NCBI RefSeq assembly: GCF_003967355.1
Contig: NZ_BIFH01000054.1
Location: 1 to 64,000, forward strand
From: Embleya hyalina
Lineage (GTDB): Bacteria > Actinomycetota > Actinomycetes > Streptomycetales > Streptomycetaceae
Direction of reading: 5' to 3'
Length of the DNA stretch: 64,000 nucleotides
Positions 13,115-23,335 of the stretch are shown here, piece by piece (within the stretch, counting starts at the first letter, position 1; each line of letters starts with the position of its first letter). The notes under the pieces are model-generated. The model was not told where the DNA came from. It did no database searches and saw only the letters and a list, made by a program, of their open reading frames with translations. The position numbers and the translations under genes were made by a program.

Positions 13115-14151
13115 TGACCGACGGCTACGGCGGTTTCGCCGACAATTTCGCCGACAACGAGGACGCGGGCGACTTCGACGACGCGCCGCCGTCCACGATC
13201 ATGCTGCCGGGCGGCGGGATCGACCTGGCCACCCGGATCGGCTCCACGCTGCTGCCGAACCCGGTGACCACGGCCTCGGGCTGCGCCGGGTACGGCAAGG
13301 AGTTGGCCAAGTTCTTCGAGCCGGCCGCGATCGGCGCGGTGGTCACCAAGACGATCATGCCGTACCCGCGTTCGGGTCGGGCCACCCCGCGGATGGCCGA
13401 GACGCCGTCCGGGATGCTCAACTCGATCGGCCTCCAGGGCCCCGGGATCGACGCCTTCGTCGAGCGCGACCTGCCCTGGCTGGCGGCGCGCGGCGGGCGC
13501 ACGATCGTGTCCATCGCGGGCGGGCACGTGGACGACTTCGTGGCGCTGGCCGAGCGGCTCAAGGGCGCGCCCGGCGTGGTCGGCATCGAGGCCAACATCT
13601 CGTGCCCGAACGTGGCCAACCGCGGCCAGGTGTTCGCCTGCAACCCGGCCACGTCCTACGACGTGATCCGGGCGGTCCGCGACGTGGCGGACCCGCAGGT
13701 GCCGGTGCTCGCCAAGCTCTCGCCGGACGTGACGTCGATCGTGGACATCGCCCGGGCGTGTGTCGAGGCGGGCGCCGACGGTCTGTCGATGATCAACACG
13801 CTCCTGGGCATGGCGATCGACCCGGACACGATGAAGCCGGTGCTCGCGGGCATCACCGGCGGGCTCTCCGGCCCGGCGGTGCGGCCGGTCGCGGTGCGCT
13901 GCGTCTACCAGGTGCACGCGGCGATGCTGGACGGGCAGATGGCGCAGGTGCCGATCGTCGGCATGGGCGGCATCCGGACCGGCCTGGACGCGCTGGAGTT
14001 CGTCCTGGCCGGCGCGGCGGCCGTGTCGGTGGGCACGGTGATCTTCAACGATCCGTCCTCGCCGGTGCGGATCCTGGACGAATTGCGGGCGGCGCTGATC
14101 GCCCGCGGTTTCGGATCGCTGGAGGCGGCGATCGGGTACGCGCACCGCTGA
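13114..14151 (+). CDS. pyrD: Dihydroorotate dehydrogenase B catalytic subunit
   Basis: 345 residues, FMN TIM-barrel enzyme oxidising dihydroorotate to orotate. The NISCPN motif with the class-1 catalytic cysteine and the late phosphate-binding VGMGGI segment are present. An acidic ~30-residue N-terminal extension precedes the usual start of the fold. The ATG lies in a TGATG junction with pyrK, its predicted partner. Confidence 0.95.
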   Translation: MTDGYGGFADNFADNEDAGDFDDAPPSTIMLPGGGIDLATRIGSTLLPNPVTTASGCAGYGKELAKFFEPAAIGAVVTKTIMPYPRSGRATPRMAETPSGMLNSIGLQGPGIDAFVERDLPWLAARGGRTIVSIAGGHVDDFVALAERLKGAPGVVGIEANISCPNVANRGQVFACNPATSYDVIRAVRDVADPQVPVLAKLSPDVTSIVDIARACVEAGADGLSMINTLLGMAIDPDTMKPVLAGITGGLSGPAVRPVAVRCVYQVHAAMLDGQMAQVPIVGMGGIRTGLDALEFVLAGAAAVSVGTVIFNDPSSPVRILDELRAALIARGFGSLEAAIGYAHR

Positions 14152-14262
14152 GCGCGCGACGTGGGTGAGGGCGATGCCGGTACGGACGGGGTTCGTGCCG
14201 GCATCGCCGTGTCCGGGCCCGTGGGCGGACGAATTTTCGATGTCGAGGAGAGTGGGATTCCG

Positions 14263-14958
14263 ATGAGCAACCTCGCACCCGTGGCGGTGGCCCTGGACGC
14301 CCCGGACCTGGACCGCGCGCTCGCGTGGGCCAAGGCCGCGGGCCCGTACGTGAGCACGGTCAAGGTCGGCCTGGAGGTCTTCCTGCGGGACGGCGCGGAC
14401 GCGGTCTCGGGCGCCCGGGAGGCCAGCGGCGGCCGGGACGTGTTCCTGGACCTGAAGCTGCACGACATCCCGAACACGGTGGCGGGCGCGGTGCGTTCGG
14501 TGGCCCGGTTGGCGCCGACCTACCTGACGGTGCACGCGAGCGGCGGGACGGCGATGATCCGGGCCGCGGCGGACGCGGCGCCCGAGGTGAACATCGTCGC
14601 GGTGACGGTGCTGACCTCGATGGCCGAGGCCGACCTGGCCGCGGTCGGGCTGGCCGGTCCCTCGATCGAGGCGGCCCGGCGGCTGGCGGGACTGGCGGTC
14701 GCGGCGGGCGCCCGGGCGATCGTGTGCTCGCCCCGCGAGGTGGCGGCGGTGCGGGCCGAGGTGGGGCCCGGCATCGTGCTGATCACTCCGGGCGTACGGC
14801 CGGCCGGGGCGGCGCTCGGCGACCAGAGTCGGGTGGCCACGCCGGAGCGGGCGTTGGCGGACGGTGCGGACCTGCTGGTGATCGGGCGGCCGATCACCGG
14901 CGCGGCGGACGTCGCCGAGGCGGCGCGCACGATCGCGGCGGGGCTGGCCGCACGATAG
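14263..14958 (+). CDS. pyrF: Orotidine-5'-phosphate decarboxylase
   Basis: 231 residues, the longer actinobacterial form. The catalytic Lys/Asp cluster is in DVFLDLKLHDIPNTV at about residues 64-78 and the phosphate loop near the C-terminus (LVIGRPIT). ATG 14263 is preceded by GAGGAG; an upstream in-frame GTG at 14161 would add 34 unlikely residues. The ~110-base gap after pyrD is the largest inside the operon, so pyrF may have a separate promoter. It completes the path to UMP. Confidence 0.95.
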   Translation: MSNLAPVAVALDAPDLDRALAWAKAAGPYVSTVKVGLEVFLRDGADAVSGAREASGGRDVFLDLKLHDIPNTVAGAVRSVARLAPTYLTVHASGGTAMIRAAADAAPEVNIVAVTVLTSMAEADLAAVGLAGPSIEAARRLAGLAVAAGARAIVCSPREVAAVRAEVGPGIVLITPGVRPAGAALGDQSRVATPERALADGADLLVIGRPITGAADVAEAARTIAAGLAAR

Positions 14959-15749
14959 CGGGTGGCGGGGGCGGCGGAGACCGACCCCGTTCGTCCCGCT
15001 TGTCGCGCTCGCCGCCCACTACCGGCGCCCGGTGGACGTGGCGCGAACGTGGGATGGCTCGCGGATGCCACTGGGGCGGCCGTGTGGAGCCGGACCGGCC
15101 CTCCGGGCTCCGGGGGGCCGAGTGCGGTCGCCGGGCGCCCCGAGGGCCGTCCCGGGCGGCTGTGGCGGCCGATCGTGCCGGCGTCGACGCGGAGCACCCC
15201 CACATCGACGCCCACCGGTTCGCGCCGACCGGCTCCCGCCCTCCACACCGACCGTGCCGACGACTCCCTCCGCGTCGATCGTGTCGACGGGCTCCTTCCG
15301 TGCCGGCCGTGCCGCCCGGTTCGGTCCCGCGTGGGCCGGGTTGGTGCGCGCCCTCCGTGCCGGCCGTGCCGCCCGCTCGGTTCGCGCAGGCCGGGTCGGT
15401 CCGCCTCGTTCGTGCGGGCCGGGTCGGTTCGCTTCCTCCGTGCCGAGCGGTCGGACGGCACCGTCGCGCAAGAGCGTTGGGAGGGAGTACGGAGGCGCGG
15501 ATGTGCCCCCCGACCGCCCCGAATTCGTCCGACGCTCCGTCAGGTTCGGGTTTTGGTGCAGGTAGCCGGGCTTTTCCCATCGATTCGGGCGACGCAGACC
15601 GATTCGCCGACTAGGCTCCCTCGTGAGCCGGCCCGGTGGAGTGTCGCGCGTTGCCGCGGACGCTCTGACCAGCTAGGTTCCACTGTTTGTTGGTGGCCGT
15701 CCGAGCCGGGCGGCCTTGAGGATCGCAACGAAGTCCGAGGTGACACGGC
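14959..15749. other. Long non-coding stretch upstream of mihF
   Basis: About 790 bases without a convincing gene. It contains imperfect GC-rich direct repeats; CCGTGCCGGCCGTGCCGCCCG occurs twice, near 15298-15318 and 15355-15375, with degenerate copies around them. Several open frames here have repeat-driven Arg/Pro composition and were not called. The mihF promoter should lie near the right-hand end. Confidence 0.5.
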
Positions 15750-16073
15750 GTGGCTCTCCCACCCCTGACCCCCGAAGAACGCGCGGATGCGCTCGCCAAA
15801 GCCGCTGCGGCTCGGCGGGAGCGCGCCGAGGTGAAGAACCGGCTCAAGAACTCCGGTGCTTCGCTCAGCGACGTCATCAAGGAGGGCAAGGACAATCCGG
15901 TCGTGGGCAAGATGAAGGTCTCCGCCCTCCTGGAATCCCTCCCCGGCGTCGGCAAGGTGCGCGCCAAGCAGCTCATGGAGAAGCTGAACATTTCCGAGAC
16001 CCGGCGCGTCCGCGGTCTCGGCACGAACCAGATCGCAGCACTCGAACGGGAATTCGGTGGCTCCGCGTCCTGA
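15750..16073 (+). CDS. mihF: Actinobacterial integration host factor (mIHF/sIHF)
   Basis: 107 residues, rich in Lys/Arg/Ala. A helical N-terminus precedes a helix-hairpin-helix DNA-binding segment ([16 protein letters not shown], about residues 65-80). This is the nucleoid-associated protein first found as the mycobacteriophage L5 integration factor and conserved in Streptomyces. The GTG start is preceded by a GAGG-type RBS. It sits directly before gmk, the conserved actinobacterial order, and overlaps it by 17 bases. Confidence 0.95.
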   Translation: MALPPLTPEERADALAKAAAARRERAEVKNRLKNSGASLSDVIKEGKDNPVVGKMKVSALLESLPGVGKVRAKQLMEKLNISETRRVRGLGTNQIAALEREFGGSAS

Positions 16074-16659
16074 CGCGGGCGCCGGCAACGATCCCCGTAC
16101 CGTGCACGGCACCCGTCGACTCATCGTGCTCTCCGGCCCCTCCGGGGTCGGCAAGAGCACGGTGGTCGCCGACCTGCGCCGCCGTCACCCCGAGGTTTGG
16201 CTGTCTGTGTCCGCGACCACACGTAGACCCCGTCCCGGGGAAACCGACGGTGTGGAGTACCACTTCACCGACGGCGATCAGTTCGACAAACTGGTCGCCT
16301 CGGATGAATTGCTCGAATGGGCCGAATTCGCCGGGAACCGTTATGGAACCCCGCGACAGCCCGTGCTCGAACGGCTTGACGCCGATGTTCCGACCCTGCT
16401 GGAAATCGACCTGCAGGGCGCCCGGCAGGTGCGGCAGGCGATGCCCGAGGCACGCCTGGTGTTCCTCGCCCCGCCCTCGTGGGACGAACTGGTCCGCCGT
16501 CTGGTGGGCCGGGGGACCGAATCCCCCGAGGTCATCGAGCGGCGCCTGGCCGCCGCGAAGGTCGAGCTGGCCGCGGAATCCGAATTCGACATGACACTGG
16601 TCAACACGTCCGTCGAAGACGTCGTACGCGAACTGCTAGCCTTGATGAACGTATCTTGA
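16057..16659 (+). CDS. gmk: Guanylate kinase
   Basis: 200 residues. It phosphorylates GMP to GDP. The P-loop [11 protein letters not shown] is at about residues 25-35 and the GMP-binding region [11 protein letters not shown] follows. The GTG start lies within the end of mihF, so the two are translationally coupled. The N-terminal ~20 residues are extra to the core fold. Confidence 0.97.
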   Translation: MAPRPDAGAGNDPRTVHGTRRLIVLSGPSGVGKSTVVADLRRRHPEVWLSVSATTRRPRPGETDGVEYHFTDGDQFDKLVASDELLEWAEFAGNRYGTPRQPVLERLDADVPTLLEIDLQGARQVRQAMPEARLVFLAPPSWDELVRRLVGRGTESPEVIERRLAAAKVELAAESEFDMTLVNTSVEDVVRELLALMNVS

Positions 16660-16663
16660 TCGT

Positions 16664-16708
16664 TCGGGCTGCCCGGCAGTAGTCGCCAGACGGCACCAGG
16701 CAGCCCGA
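16664..16708 (+). terminator. Inverted repeat between gmk and rpoZ
   Basis: TCGGGCTGCC (16664-16673) and GGCAGCCCGA (16699-16708) form a perfect 10-bp stem with a 25-base loop, just after the gmk stop. It could partially terminate transcription between gmk and rpoZ or stabilise processed ends. Confidence 0.5.
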
Positions 16709-16750
16709 CTTTCACCCACAGCTTTCACAGCTTTTCGAAGGGCCCCTGCC

Positions 16751-17014
16751 TTGTCAGCTTCTTCCACCGCACCCGAGGGCATCATCAACCCGCCCATCGA
16801 CGAGCTTCTGGAGGCGACCGACTCCAAGTACAGCCTCGTCATCTACGCGGCGAAGCGTGCTCGGCAGATCAACGCCTACTACTCGCAGCTCGGCGAGGGC
16901 CTGCTGGAATACGTGGGTCCGCTCGTCGACACGCACGTGCACGAGAAGCCGCTGTCGATCGCGCTTCGCGAGATCAACTCGGGCATGCTGACCGCCGAGC
17001 CCATCGAGGGCTGA
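16751..17014 (+). CDS. rpoZ: RNA polymerase omega subunit
   Basis: 87 residues, typical of actinobacterial omega. The core segment with [18 protein letters not shown] around residues 27-44 matches the family. The start is TTG, supported by GAAGGG 8 bases upstream and by the family N-terminus; no in-frame ATG or GTG lies in the right place. Omega assists assembly of RNA polymerase. Confidence 0.95.
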   Translation: MSASSTAPEGIINPPIDELLEATDSKYSLVIYAAKRARQINAYYSQLGEGLLEYVGPLVDTHVHEKPLSIALREINSGMLTAEPIEG

Positions 17015-17026
17015 GCGCGTCACGCG

Positions 17027-17073
17027 ACGCATCGCCGAGGGCTCGACGGGAAACCGTCGGGCCCTCGGTGCGT
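17027..17073 (+). terminator. rpoZ terminator hairpin
   Basis: A 15-bp stem with one wobble pair, capped by a GAAA tetraloop (CCGAGGGCTCGACGG/CCGTCGGGCCCTCGG), extended by an outer ACGCA/TGCGT pairing, 12 bases after the rpoZ stop. Confidence 0.8.
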
Positions 17074-17181
17074 TCGGACACATGCGCGGGTGGTTGGGGC
17101 CCGACACGCGCGACGCCCGATCCGGCGGCCGGCGACGTGCGCCGGCGCGGTATCGACCGATTCGGAGGGTGGGGGACGAGG

Positions 17182-18240
17182 GTGGACCCGATCGAGAGCG
17201 GCGCGTCGACGCCGAAACCGAGTCCGCGGCGGTTGGCGGTGGACACCCTCCTGGACGCACCTCTGGCCCGCGCCGGCGATCGGGCCCGGGAGTTGCGCGA
17301 GGCCGGCTTCGACGGGGTCTTCACCTTCGAGGGCCCCAACGACGTCTTCCTGCCCCTGGTGCCCGCCGCCGCGGCGGGCGTGGACATCATGACCAACATC
17401 GCGGTGGCCTTCCCGCGCAGCCCGACCCACCTCGCGCACACCGCGTACGACCTGCACCTGGCCTCGCACGGCCGCTTCCGGCTCGGCCTGGGCACCCAGA
17501 TCAAGGCGCACATCGAACGCCGCTACGGCGCCAAGTGGTCTCGCCCGGCGGCCCGGATGGCCGAGACGCTGCGCGCGGTGCGGGCGGTGCTCACCTGCTG
17601 GCAGCGGGAGACGCCGTTGGACTTCCACGGCGAGTTCTTCGACCTGACCCTGATGCCGCCGACGCTGCGCCCCGGGCCGAACCCGTACGGACTGCCGCCG
17701 CTGCTCGCGGGCGGGGTGGGTCGGCGCATGGTCACCACGGTCGCCGAGCACGCCGACGGGCTGCTCGTGCACCCGCTCAACACCGACCTGTTCGTGCGCG
17801 GCCCGCTCACGGACGCGGTGCACGACGGCCTGGTGCTGTCGCAGCGCACCCGCGAGCGGTTCTCGGTGATGCTCGACGTGATCGTCGCCGCCGGGCGCAC
17901 CGAGGAGGAGATGCGCGCCGCGATCAAGGGCGCGCGGGCGATGGTCGCGTTCTACGCCTCCACGCCCGCCTATCGGCCGGTGCTCGACGTCGAGGGATAC
18001 GGGGCGCTCCAGGTCGAACTGCACGCGCTGATCCGGGCCGGCCGCTGGTCGGACATCCCGCACGCGATCGACGACACGCTGCTGAGCCGGGTGGTGGCGA
18101 TCGGCGAACCCAAGGACGTCGCGGCCGAACTGGCCTCGCGCGCCCACGGGGTCGCCGATCGACTGGGCTTCTATCTGCCCTACCGGGCGGACCCGGCGTG
18201 TGTGGCGGAGGTCCTGGACGAACTGCGGGCCCGGACCTGA
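17182..18240 (+). CDS. LLM-class F420-dependent oxidoreductase homologue
   Basis: 352 residues with the luciferase-like monooxygenase TIM-barrel pattern: a front-barrel FDGVFTFEGPNDVF segment, GRFRLGLGTQI at about residues 100-110 and LLAGGVG at about 175. These match the F420-using subgroup annotated in actinobacteria (TIGR03617-like). The substrate is unknown. GTG 17182 is preceded by a GGAGGG/GACGAGG stretch; an earlier in-frame start at 17068 would overlap the rpoZ terminator. It is probably transcribed alone. Confidence 0.85.
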   Translation: MDPIESGASTPKPSPRRLAVDTLLDAPLARAGDRARELREAGFDGVFTFEGPNDVFLPLVPAAAAGVDIMTNIAVAFPRSPTHLAHTAYDLHLASHGRFRLGLGTQIKAHIERRYGAKWSRPAARMAETLRAVRAVLTCWQRETPLDFHGEFFDLTLMPPTLRPGPNPYGLPPLLAGGVGRRMVTTVAEHADGLLVHPLNTDLFVRGPLTDAVHDGLVLSQRTRERFSVMLDVIVAAGRTEEEMRAAIKGARAMVAFYASTPAYRPVLDVEGYGALQVELHALIRAGRWSDIPHAIDDTLLSRVVAIGEPKDVAAELASRAHGVADRLGFYLPYRADPACVAEVLDELRART

Positions 18241-18258
18241 GCCGCGCCGGAGCCGGTC

Positions 18259-21200
18259 CTACCGCAGCCGACCCACCGCGCGGCGCAGCCGCTTGAGGTC
18301 ACGGACCCGGCGCTCGTAGCCCGCGCCGACCACGATCAGCACCAACCCCGCCGTGCCGAGGATCGCCCAGCGCGGCACCGCGTCGTACACCGGCGCCAGC
18401 CGCGGCACCAGGTGCACCGGGCCGATGATCGCGAGCACCGCCGCGCCCAGGGACAGCGGCGCCCGGAGCCGGAATCGGGCGCCGACCAGGAGTGTGCCGA
18501 TCGCGGCGATCCCGAGCAGGCTCGGCCGGAGCGGCTCGCCCCGGCCCACCGCGAGCGGCAACGACGGCAGCAGCAACACCACCAGCGGAGCACCGTAGGC
18601 CGCCCACGACCCGGTGTCCGGGTTCGCCCGCCGCCGGCGCGACCCCTCGACCAGCAGGGCGAGGCCGAGCGGCACGGTGTACGCCTCCGGGTGGGGCACG
18701 TCGAACAGGGCGAGCCGGACCCAGTAGGCGACGAACAGCAGCGGCACCGCGGCGATTCGGGCCGGCGGGCGCAGCGGCCCGGCCGGGGTGGTCGACGCGG
18801 TGAGGCCGGCCCCGGCCAGGACGAGCCAGATCTGCTCGGGGGCCGCGAACAGGGTCGCGGCGCCGGCGGCGCACCCGGCCGCGGCGGCGGCGATCGGGAC
18901 GGCCGGGCCGAGGCGGGGCAGGCGGGCGCCGGCGAGGTACAGGAGCATCGCCGTGCCGGCCGCGGCCAGGACGGTCGCGGTGTTCGACGCGTTGAGCCGG
19001 TACAGCGTGGCCGGCACCGTCGCGGTGAAGAGTACGACGGCGGCGGGCGGCCAGGCGCGCCGCAGCGCCGGGTGGCCGAACCGCGCGCCGCACAGGGTCG
19101 CCGCCGTCGCGACGGCCAACGCGACGGGCGAGGTCGGCGCGCCCGTCGGGAGCGCGACGAGCAGGGTCGTGCCCGCCGCGGCCTCGACGGCGAGGACGAT
19201 CGGGGACGGGCAGGCGAGGGGGCCGGCGAGCACGGCGGCGAGCGGGAACAGCAGGGCGGCGGCGAGCACGGCGGCGAGTGCGACGACGGTTCGCTCCGCG
19301 CCGAAGGCGGCCGCGCCGGCCGCGCTCGCGCCGACCCAGCACAGCGCGGCGACCGCGGCCCACGCGGGCCGCGCCGGCGGCCGGTCGCGGAGCGCGCCCA
19401 CCAGGCACGCCGCCAGGCCCGCCGCGAGCGTGCCGGCCAACGGGCCCGGGGCGCGGGCCGCGACCAGGCCGCCGACGGCCCAGCCGACGCCGCCGACCAG
19501 GGTCAGCGCCCGGGTGGTCCGCGCGGTGGGCCGCAGCGCCACCGCGATCAGCGTGACCAGGGCGCCGAGCAGTGCGGGGGCGAGCGCGATCAGCGTGGTC
19601 CGGGCGCCCGCGTGCTGGGTCGCCATCGCCACGTCGGACAGGGCGAGGGCGAGCGCGGATCCGGCCGCGAGCGGACGGACGAGCGGGCGCGGGGGGACAC
19701 GCGGGACGAGGGCGGGGCCGGGGTCGGGGGAGGTCCGGGCGCCGGCGGGCGCGACATATGGATCTGCCTGTGGTCGTTTGTCGAAGTCGACCCCTGCTTG
19801 GGATGGTTCATCCGAGTTGTTCGCGTTGCTCGTCGGCGTGGAATCCGCCGGCGCCGGTGCCGCGTTCGGCCCGGTCGCGAGGCGTCCCGGTGACAGGACG
19901 GCGACCAGCGTGAGGCCGGCGGCGCCCACGGCCCAGACCACGATCGACGTCTGCCAGTACGCGGTCGCCCACACGAGGGCGAGCACGCCGTGGCCCAGGG
20001 CGAGGAGCGGCGACCACGGCAGCACACGCCCCGAGCAGGCCCACCCGATCGCGGCCGCCGTGTGCCAGCCGAGTGCCGCCCACAGCGGCAGGTCCAGCGC
20101 CGGCGGCACGACGGCGAGCAGCGCCCCGACCGCGATCGCGCCGATCACGCGGGTCGCGGTCGGACCGGGCCGGCCACGCAGGAGGGTCGACGCGGTGAAG
20201 GCGGTCGACGCCGCCAGGGGCAGCAGCGCGAGCGGGGCCGCGCCGAAGTTCCAGCCGGCCGCGCCGGACAGGAGCGCGTCCCGGGCGTGCGCGTCGACCG
20301 GGTACAGGGTCCAGGGCCGGCCGAGCCAGGACAGCGGGCCGAACAGGGCCACCAGCGGCGCCGCGATCACCCAGAACGCCGGCACCACGGTGAGCGGCAC
20401 GAGCACCGCGAGCGGCCCGGCCCGAAACTCGCGCGGCACCGCGAACAGCGGCGCCATCGCGACCAGGACCACCGCGAGCAGCACCACGCCCACCCACGCG
20501 ACCGGGGTGTCCGACCCGCCCGACTCGTCCCGCCCCGGCAGCGACGCGAGCAGCAGCACGGCCGCCGCCAATGCGCCCGCCATCGCGCTCCCCGACGCCA
20601 GGTGCCGCACCACGGGCGCCTCGCGCAGCACGTACGCGATCCCGCCAGCGAGCGCGGCCAGTGCCAGCATGGTGCCCGCCGGCGCCCCGCCGGGACCCTC
20701 GGCCAGGGTCAGCCCGACCGCGGCCAGCCAGTAGCACAGCACCCCGACCTCCGCCACGATCCGCAACCCGCGCGCGGCGTCGGAGAAGGTCCGGCGCAGC
20801 AGCGCGACATCGACCGCGGCCTGCGCCCCGAGCCCGAGCGCCAGGGGCAGCAGCGACCCGCGTCCCACCCCGAACCAGGCGATCACCAGCGGCAGCGGCC
20901 CCTGCAACAGCAGCGCGGCGGAGATCCGCAACGCCCGCAGCGGCGCGACCAGCGAGCCGAGCGCCGCCGCGCCGCCGACCGCGAGCAGGGTGCCGGCCGA
21001 GACGAGCAGCGCGTCCCCGCCGCGCAGACCCGCGAGGTCGGCGGTCCACGCCGCGTACCCGTCGAGCAGTCCCATCGCCACCGTCAGCGCGGCCATCGCC
21101 TCGGCGGTGGCGGGCAGTTCGCGCTGTTCGGCGAGCCCGGTGCCGGCGGCGGCCAGGACCAGTGCCAGCGCCATCACCAGCGCGCGGCCCGCCGTCCCGG

Positions 21201-21684
21201 TGTGGTTCCAGGTGACCGCCACGAACACCAGCGCGGCCAGCACCACGAGCAGCACACCGGAGCCCAGCACGATCCGGGCGACCCGACGACGCCCGACCTC
21301 GGCACTCTCCCGGACCCGGCCGAAGGGCGTGGGCGCGGGTGCCGGGGCGGCGGCGGGCGACGCGGGCGCCGGGGCGGGCGTCGGAGTGCGCGGGGCCGGG
21401 AGCGCCGGGGTCGGCGCGAAGGCCGTCGGCGCGCCCGCCGGTGTCGACCTCGACGGCGCCGACGTGTCCGCCGGCCGTCGTGCCTCCGCGCGCATCCGGG
21501 TCAGCAGGCCCTCGCGTTGGCGCAGGAGTCGTGCGGCCGACACGCTGATCCGCCACAGGTGGTCGGCGGCCGGTCCGGTGAGCAGGATCGCGCACTGCCG
21601 GCAGCGCTCGGTGCGCGGCTCGTCCAGGTGCGACGCGCAGCCGGGACACCGTGTCGGGTCGTCCAGGACCTGTTCGTTCAGCAT
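18259..21684 (-). CDS. Giant polytopic membrane protein with N-terminal zinc ribbon (SCO7613 C-terminal-domain type)
   Basis: 1141 residues. It begins with a cysteine motif (CPGCASHLDE and CRQC, residues about 14-34), likely a treble-clef/zinc ribbon, followed by a Pro/Ala-rich linker to about residue 125. After that come some 30 or more hydrophobic segments, interrupted by a hydrophilic Asn/Ser/Pro-rich loop near the middle. The layout matches large actinobacterial proteins annotated as SCO7613 C-terminal-domain membrane proteins; I recognise the type but no function is established. ATG 21684 is preceded on its strand by GGGGGAG. It is convergent with the oxidoreductase and divergent from coaBC. 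Confidence 0.75.
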   Translation of the reverse strand: MLNEQVLDDPTRCPGCASHLDEPRTERCRQCAILLTGPAADHLWRISVSAARLLRQREGLLTRMRAEARRPADTSAPSRSTPAGAPTAFAPTPALPAPRTPTPAPAPASPAAAPAPAPTPFGRVRESAEVGRRRVARIVLGSGVLLVVLAALVFVAVTWNHTGTAGRALVMALALVLAAAGTGLAEQRELPATAEAMAALTVAMGLLDGYAAWTADLAGLRGGDALLVSAGTLLAVGGAAALGSLVAPLRALRISAALLLQGPLPLVIAWFGVGRGSLLPLALGLGAQAAVDVALLRRTFSDAARGLRIVAEVGVLCYWLAAVGLTLAEGPGGAPAGTMLALAALAGGIAYVLREAPVVRHLASGSAMAGALAAAVLLLASLPGRDESGGSDTPVAWVGVVLLAVVLVAMAPLFAVPREFRAGPLAVLVPLTVVPAFWVIAAPLVALFGPLSWLGRPWTLYPVDAHARDALLSGAAGWNFGAAPLALLPLAASTAFTASTLLRGRPGPTATRVIGAIAVGALLAVVPPALDLPLWAALGWHTAAAIGWACSGRVLPWSPLLALGHGVLALVWATAYWQTSIVVWAVGAAGLTLVAVLSPGRLATGPNAAPAPADSTPTSNANNSDEPSQAGVDFDKRPQADPYVAPAGARTSPDPGPALVPRVPPRPLVRPLAAGSALALALSDVAMATQHAGARTTLIALAPALLGALVTLIAVALRPTARTTRALTLVGGVGWAVGGLVAARAPGPLAGTLAAGLAACLVGALRDRPPARPAWAAVAALCWVGASAAGAAAFGAERTVVALAAVLAAALLFPLAAVLAGPLACPSPIVLAVEAAAGTTLLVALPTGAPTSPVALAVATAATLCGARFGHPALRRAWPPAAVVLFTATVPATLYRLNASNTATVLAAAGTAMLLYLAGARLPRLGPAVPIAAAAAGCAAGAATLFAAPEQIWLVLAGAGLTASTTPAGPLRPPARIAAVPLLFVAYWVRLALFDVPHPEAYTVPLGLALLVEGSRRRRANPDTGSWAAYGAPLVVLLLPSLPLAVGRGEPLRPSLLGIAAIGTLLVGARFRLRAPLSLGAAVLAIIGPVHLVPRLAPVYDAVPRWAILGTAGLVLIVVGAGYERRVRDLKRLRRAVGRLR

Positions 21685-21891
21685 CGACGTCGTCTCCCCC
21701 GATGGGTTCGTGGCCACCGATGCTGACAGCGGATTCCCGGCGGGACATCCGCACTCGTACTCAGATCCCGCCCGGCGTTTCGGCCGCAACACCGGCCCGC
21801 GCGAGGCGAGATCGGGCCGTCCCGGGCCGTGACGTAGGCTCGCGGTGCCGGTCGCACCCGGGCCGGCCGCGTCGGAGGAGCAGGAGCAGCG

Positions 21892-23100
21892 ATGAGTAGC
21901 GGACCCCGACCCCGCGTCGTCCTCGGCGTCGCCGGCGGCATCGCCGCCTACAAGGCGTGCGAGCTCCTGCGCCGGTTGACCGAGTCGGGCCACGAGGTCC
22001 GGGTCGTGCCGACCGAGTCCGCGCTGCACTTCGTCGGCGCGGCCACCTGGTCGGCGCTGTCCGGGCAGCCGGTGGCCACCGGGGTCTGGGACGCGGTGCA
22101 CGAGGTCCCGCACGTACGGATCGGCCAGAGCGCCGACGTCGTCGTGGTCGCGCCCGCCACCGCCGACCTGCTCGCCAAGGCCGCCCACGGGCTGGCCGAC
22201 GACCTGCTCACCAACACGCTGCTCACCGCGCGATGTCCGGTGGTGTTCGCGCCCGCGATGCACACCGAGATGTGGGAGCACCCGGCCACCGTCGACAACG
22301 TCGCGACGCTGCGCCGGCGCGGGGCGATCGTGATCGAGCCCGCGGTGGGCCGGTTGACCGGCAGGGACACCGGCAAGGGCCGGCTGCCCGACCCGGAACA
22401 GATCTTCCAGGTGGTCCGGCGCGCCCTGGCCCGCGGCGTCACCGCGCCCGACCTGGTCGGGCGGCACGTGGTGGTCAGCGCCGGCGGCACCCGCGAACCG
22501 CTGGACCCGGTCCGCTTCCTCGGCAACCGCTCCTCCGGCAAGCAGGGGTACGCGCTGGCCCGCACCGCGATCGCCCGCGGCGCGCGGGTCACCCTGATCG
22601 AGGCCAACACCGGCCTGCCGGACCCGGCGGGCGCCGACGTGGTGCACGTGGGCACCGCCGTGGATCTGCGCGAGGCCGTGGTCAAGGCGGCCGAGGACGC
22701 CGACTGCGTGGTGATGGCCGCGGCCGTCGCCGACTTCCGCCCGGCGAACCGTGTGGGCGGCAAGATCAAGAAGACCGACGCGGAGCCGGAGCCGATCGCG
22801 CTGGTGAAGAATCCAGACATCCTCGCCGAGATCTCCCGGGACCGGGCCCGGTCCGGCCAGGTGGTGGTCGGCTTCGCCGCGGAGACCGACGACGTACTCG
22901 CCAACGGGCGCGCCAAGCTCGCGCGCAAGGGTTGCGATCTGCTCGTGGTCAACCGGGTGGGCGAGGAGTTGACCTTCGGTACGGATGTCAACGAGGCGGT
23001 CGTCCTGGCCGCGGACGGTACGGAGACACCCGTTCCGCACGGCCCGAAGGAGGACTTGGCGGACGTCGTCTGGGATCTCGTGGTGTCCCGTTTCAGCTGA
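21892..23100 (+). CDS. coaBC: Bifunctional phosphopantothenoylcysteine decarboxylase / synthase
   Basis: 402 residues, both coenzyme A steps in one chain. The N-terminal CoaC flavoprotein (GVAGGIAAYKACEL; PAMHTEMWEH) ends at about residue 185. The CoaB ligase follows, with VSAGGTREPLDPVR, NRSSGKQG and the KKTDAEPEPIALVKNPDIL region. Genome position next to metK is the conserved actinobacterial order. Confidence 0.97.
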   Translation: MSSGPRPRVVLGVAGGIAAYKACELLRRLTESGHEVRVVPTESALHFVGAATWSALSGQPVATGVWDAVHEVPHVRIGQSADVVVVAPATADLLAKAAHGLADDLLTNTLLTARCPVVFAPAMHTEMWEHPATVDNVATLRRRGAIVIEPAVGRLTGRDTGKGRLPDPEQIFQVVRRALARGVTAPDLVGRHVVVSAGGTREPLDPVRFLGNRSSGKQGYALARTAIARGARVTLIEANTGLPDPAGADVVHVGTAVDLREAVVKAAEDADCVVMAAAVADFRPANRVGGKIKKTDAEPEPIALVKNPDILAEISRDRARSGQVVVGFAAETDDVLANGRAKLARKGCDLLVVNRVGEELTFGTDVNEAVVLAADGTETPVPHGPKEDLADVVWDLVVSRFS

Positions 23101-23335
23101 TTCGTCGGTTGATCCCTACGCTTGATGGCTGCAATTTGACACAAAGTGAGCAACGCCACGCCCATCTTCTCGGGGGGCACCCCGCCCGCTCGCGGGTGTC
23201 GGGGGGATAAACTCGACCCCAGCATTTCGGTGGACCCGTCCGTTCCTTCCCGTCCGTGCCGTTCCGGTGCGGACTCGTCGGGATGGTCGGGCCCACTTGT
23301 CAGAGCCAGCAGCCGCTGCAACCCCAGGGAGCGAT

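Noticed and set aside
14962-15768. Long open frames between pyrF and mihF
   Set aside because: Arg/Pro/Ser composition in all frames and low-complexity direct repeats; no RBS or family resemblance.
23101-23335. Possible SAM riboswitch in the metK leader
   Set aside because: None of the conserved SAM-I/IV core elements is present; only a GC hairpin and promoter-like TTGACA.
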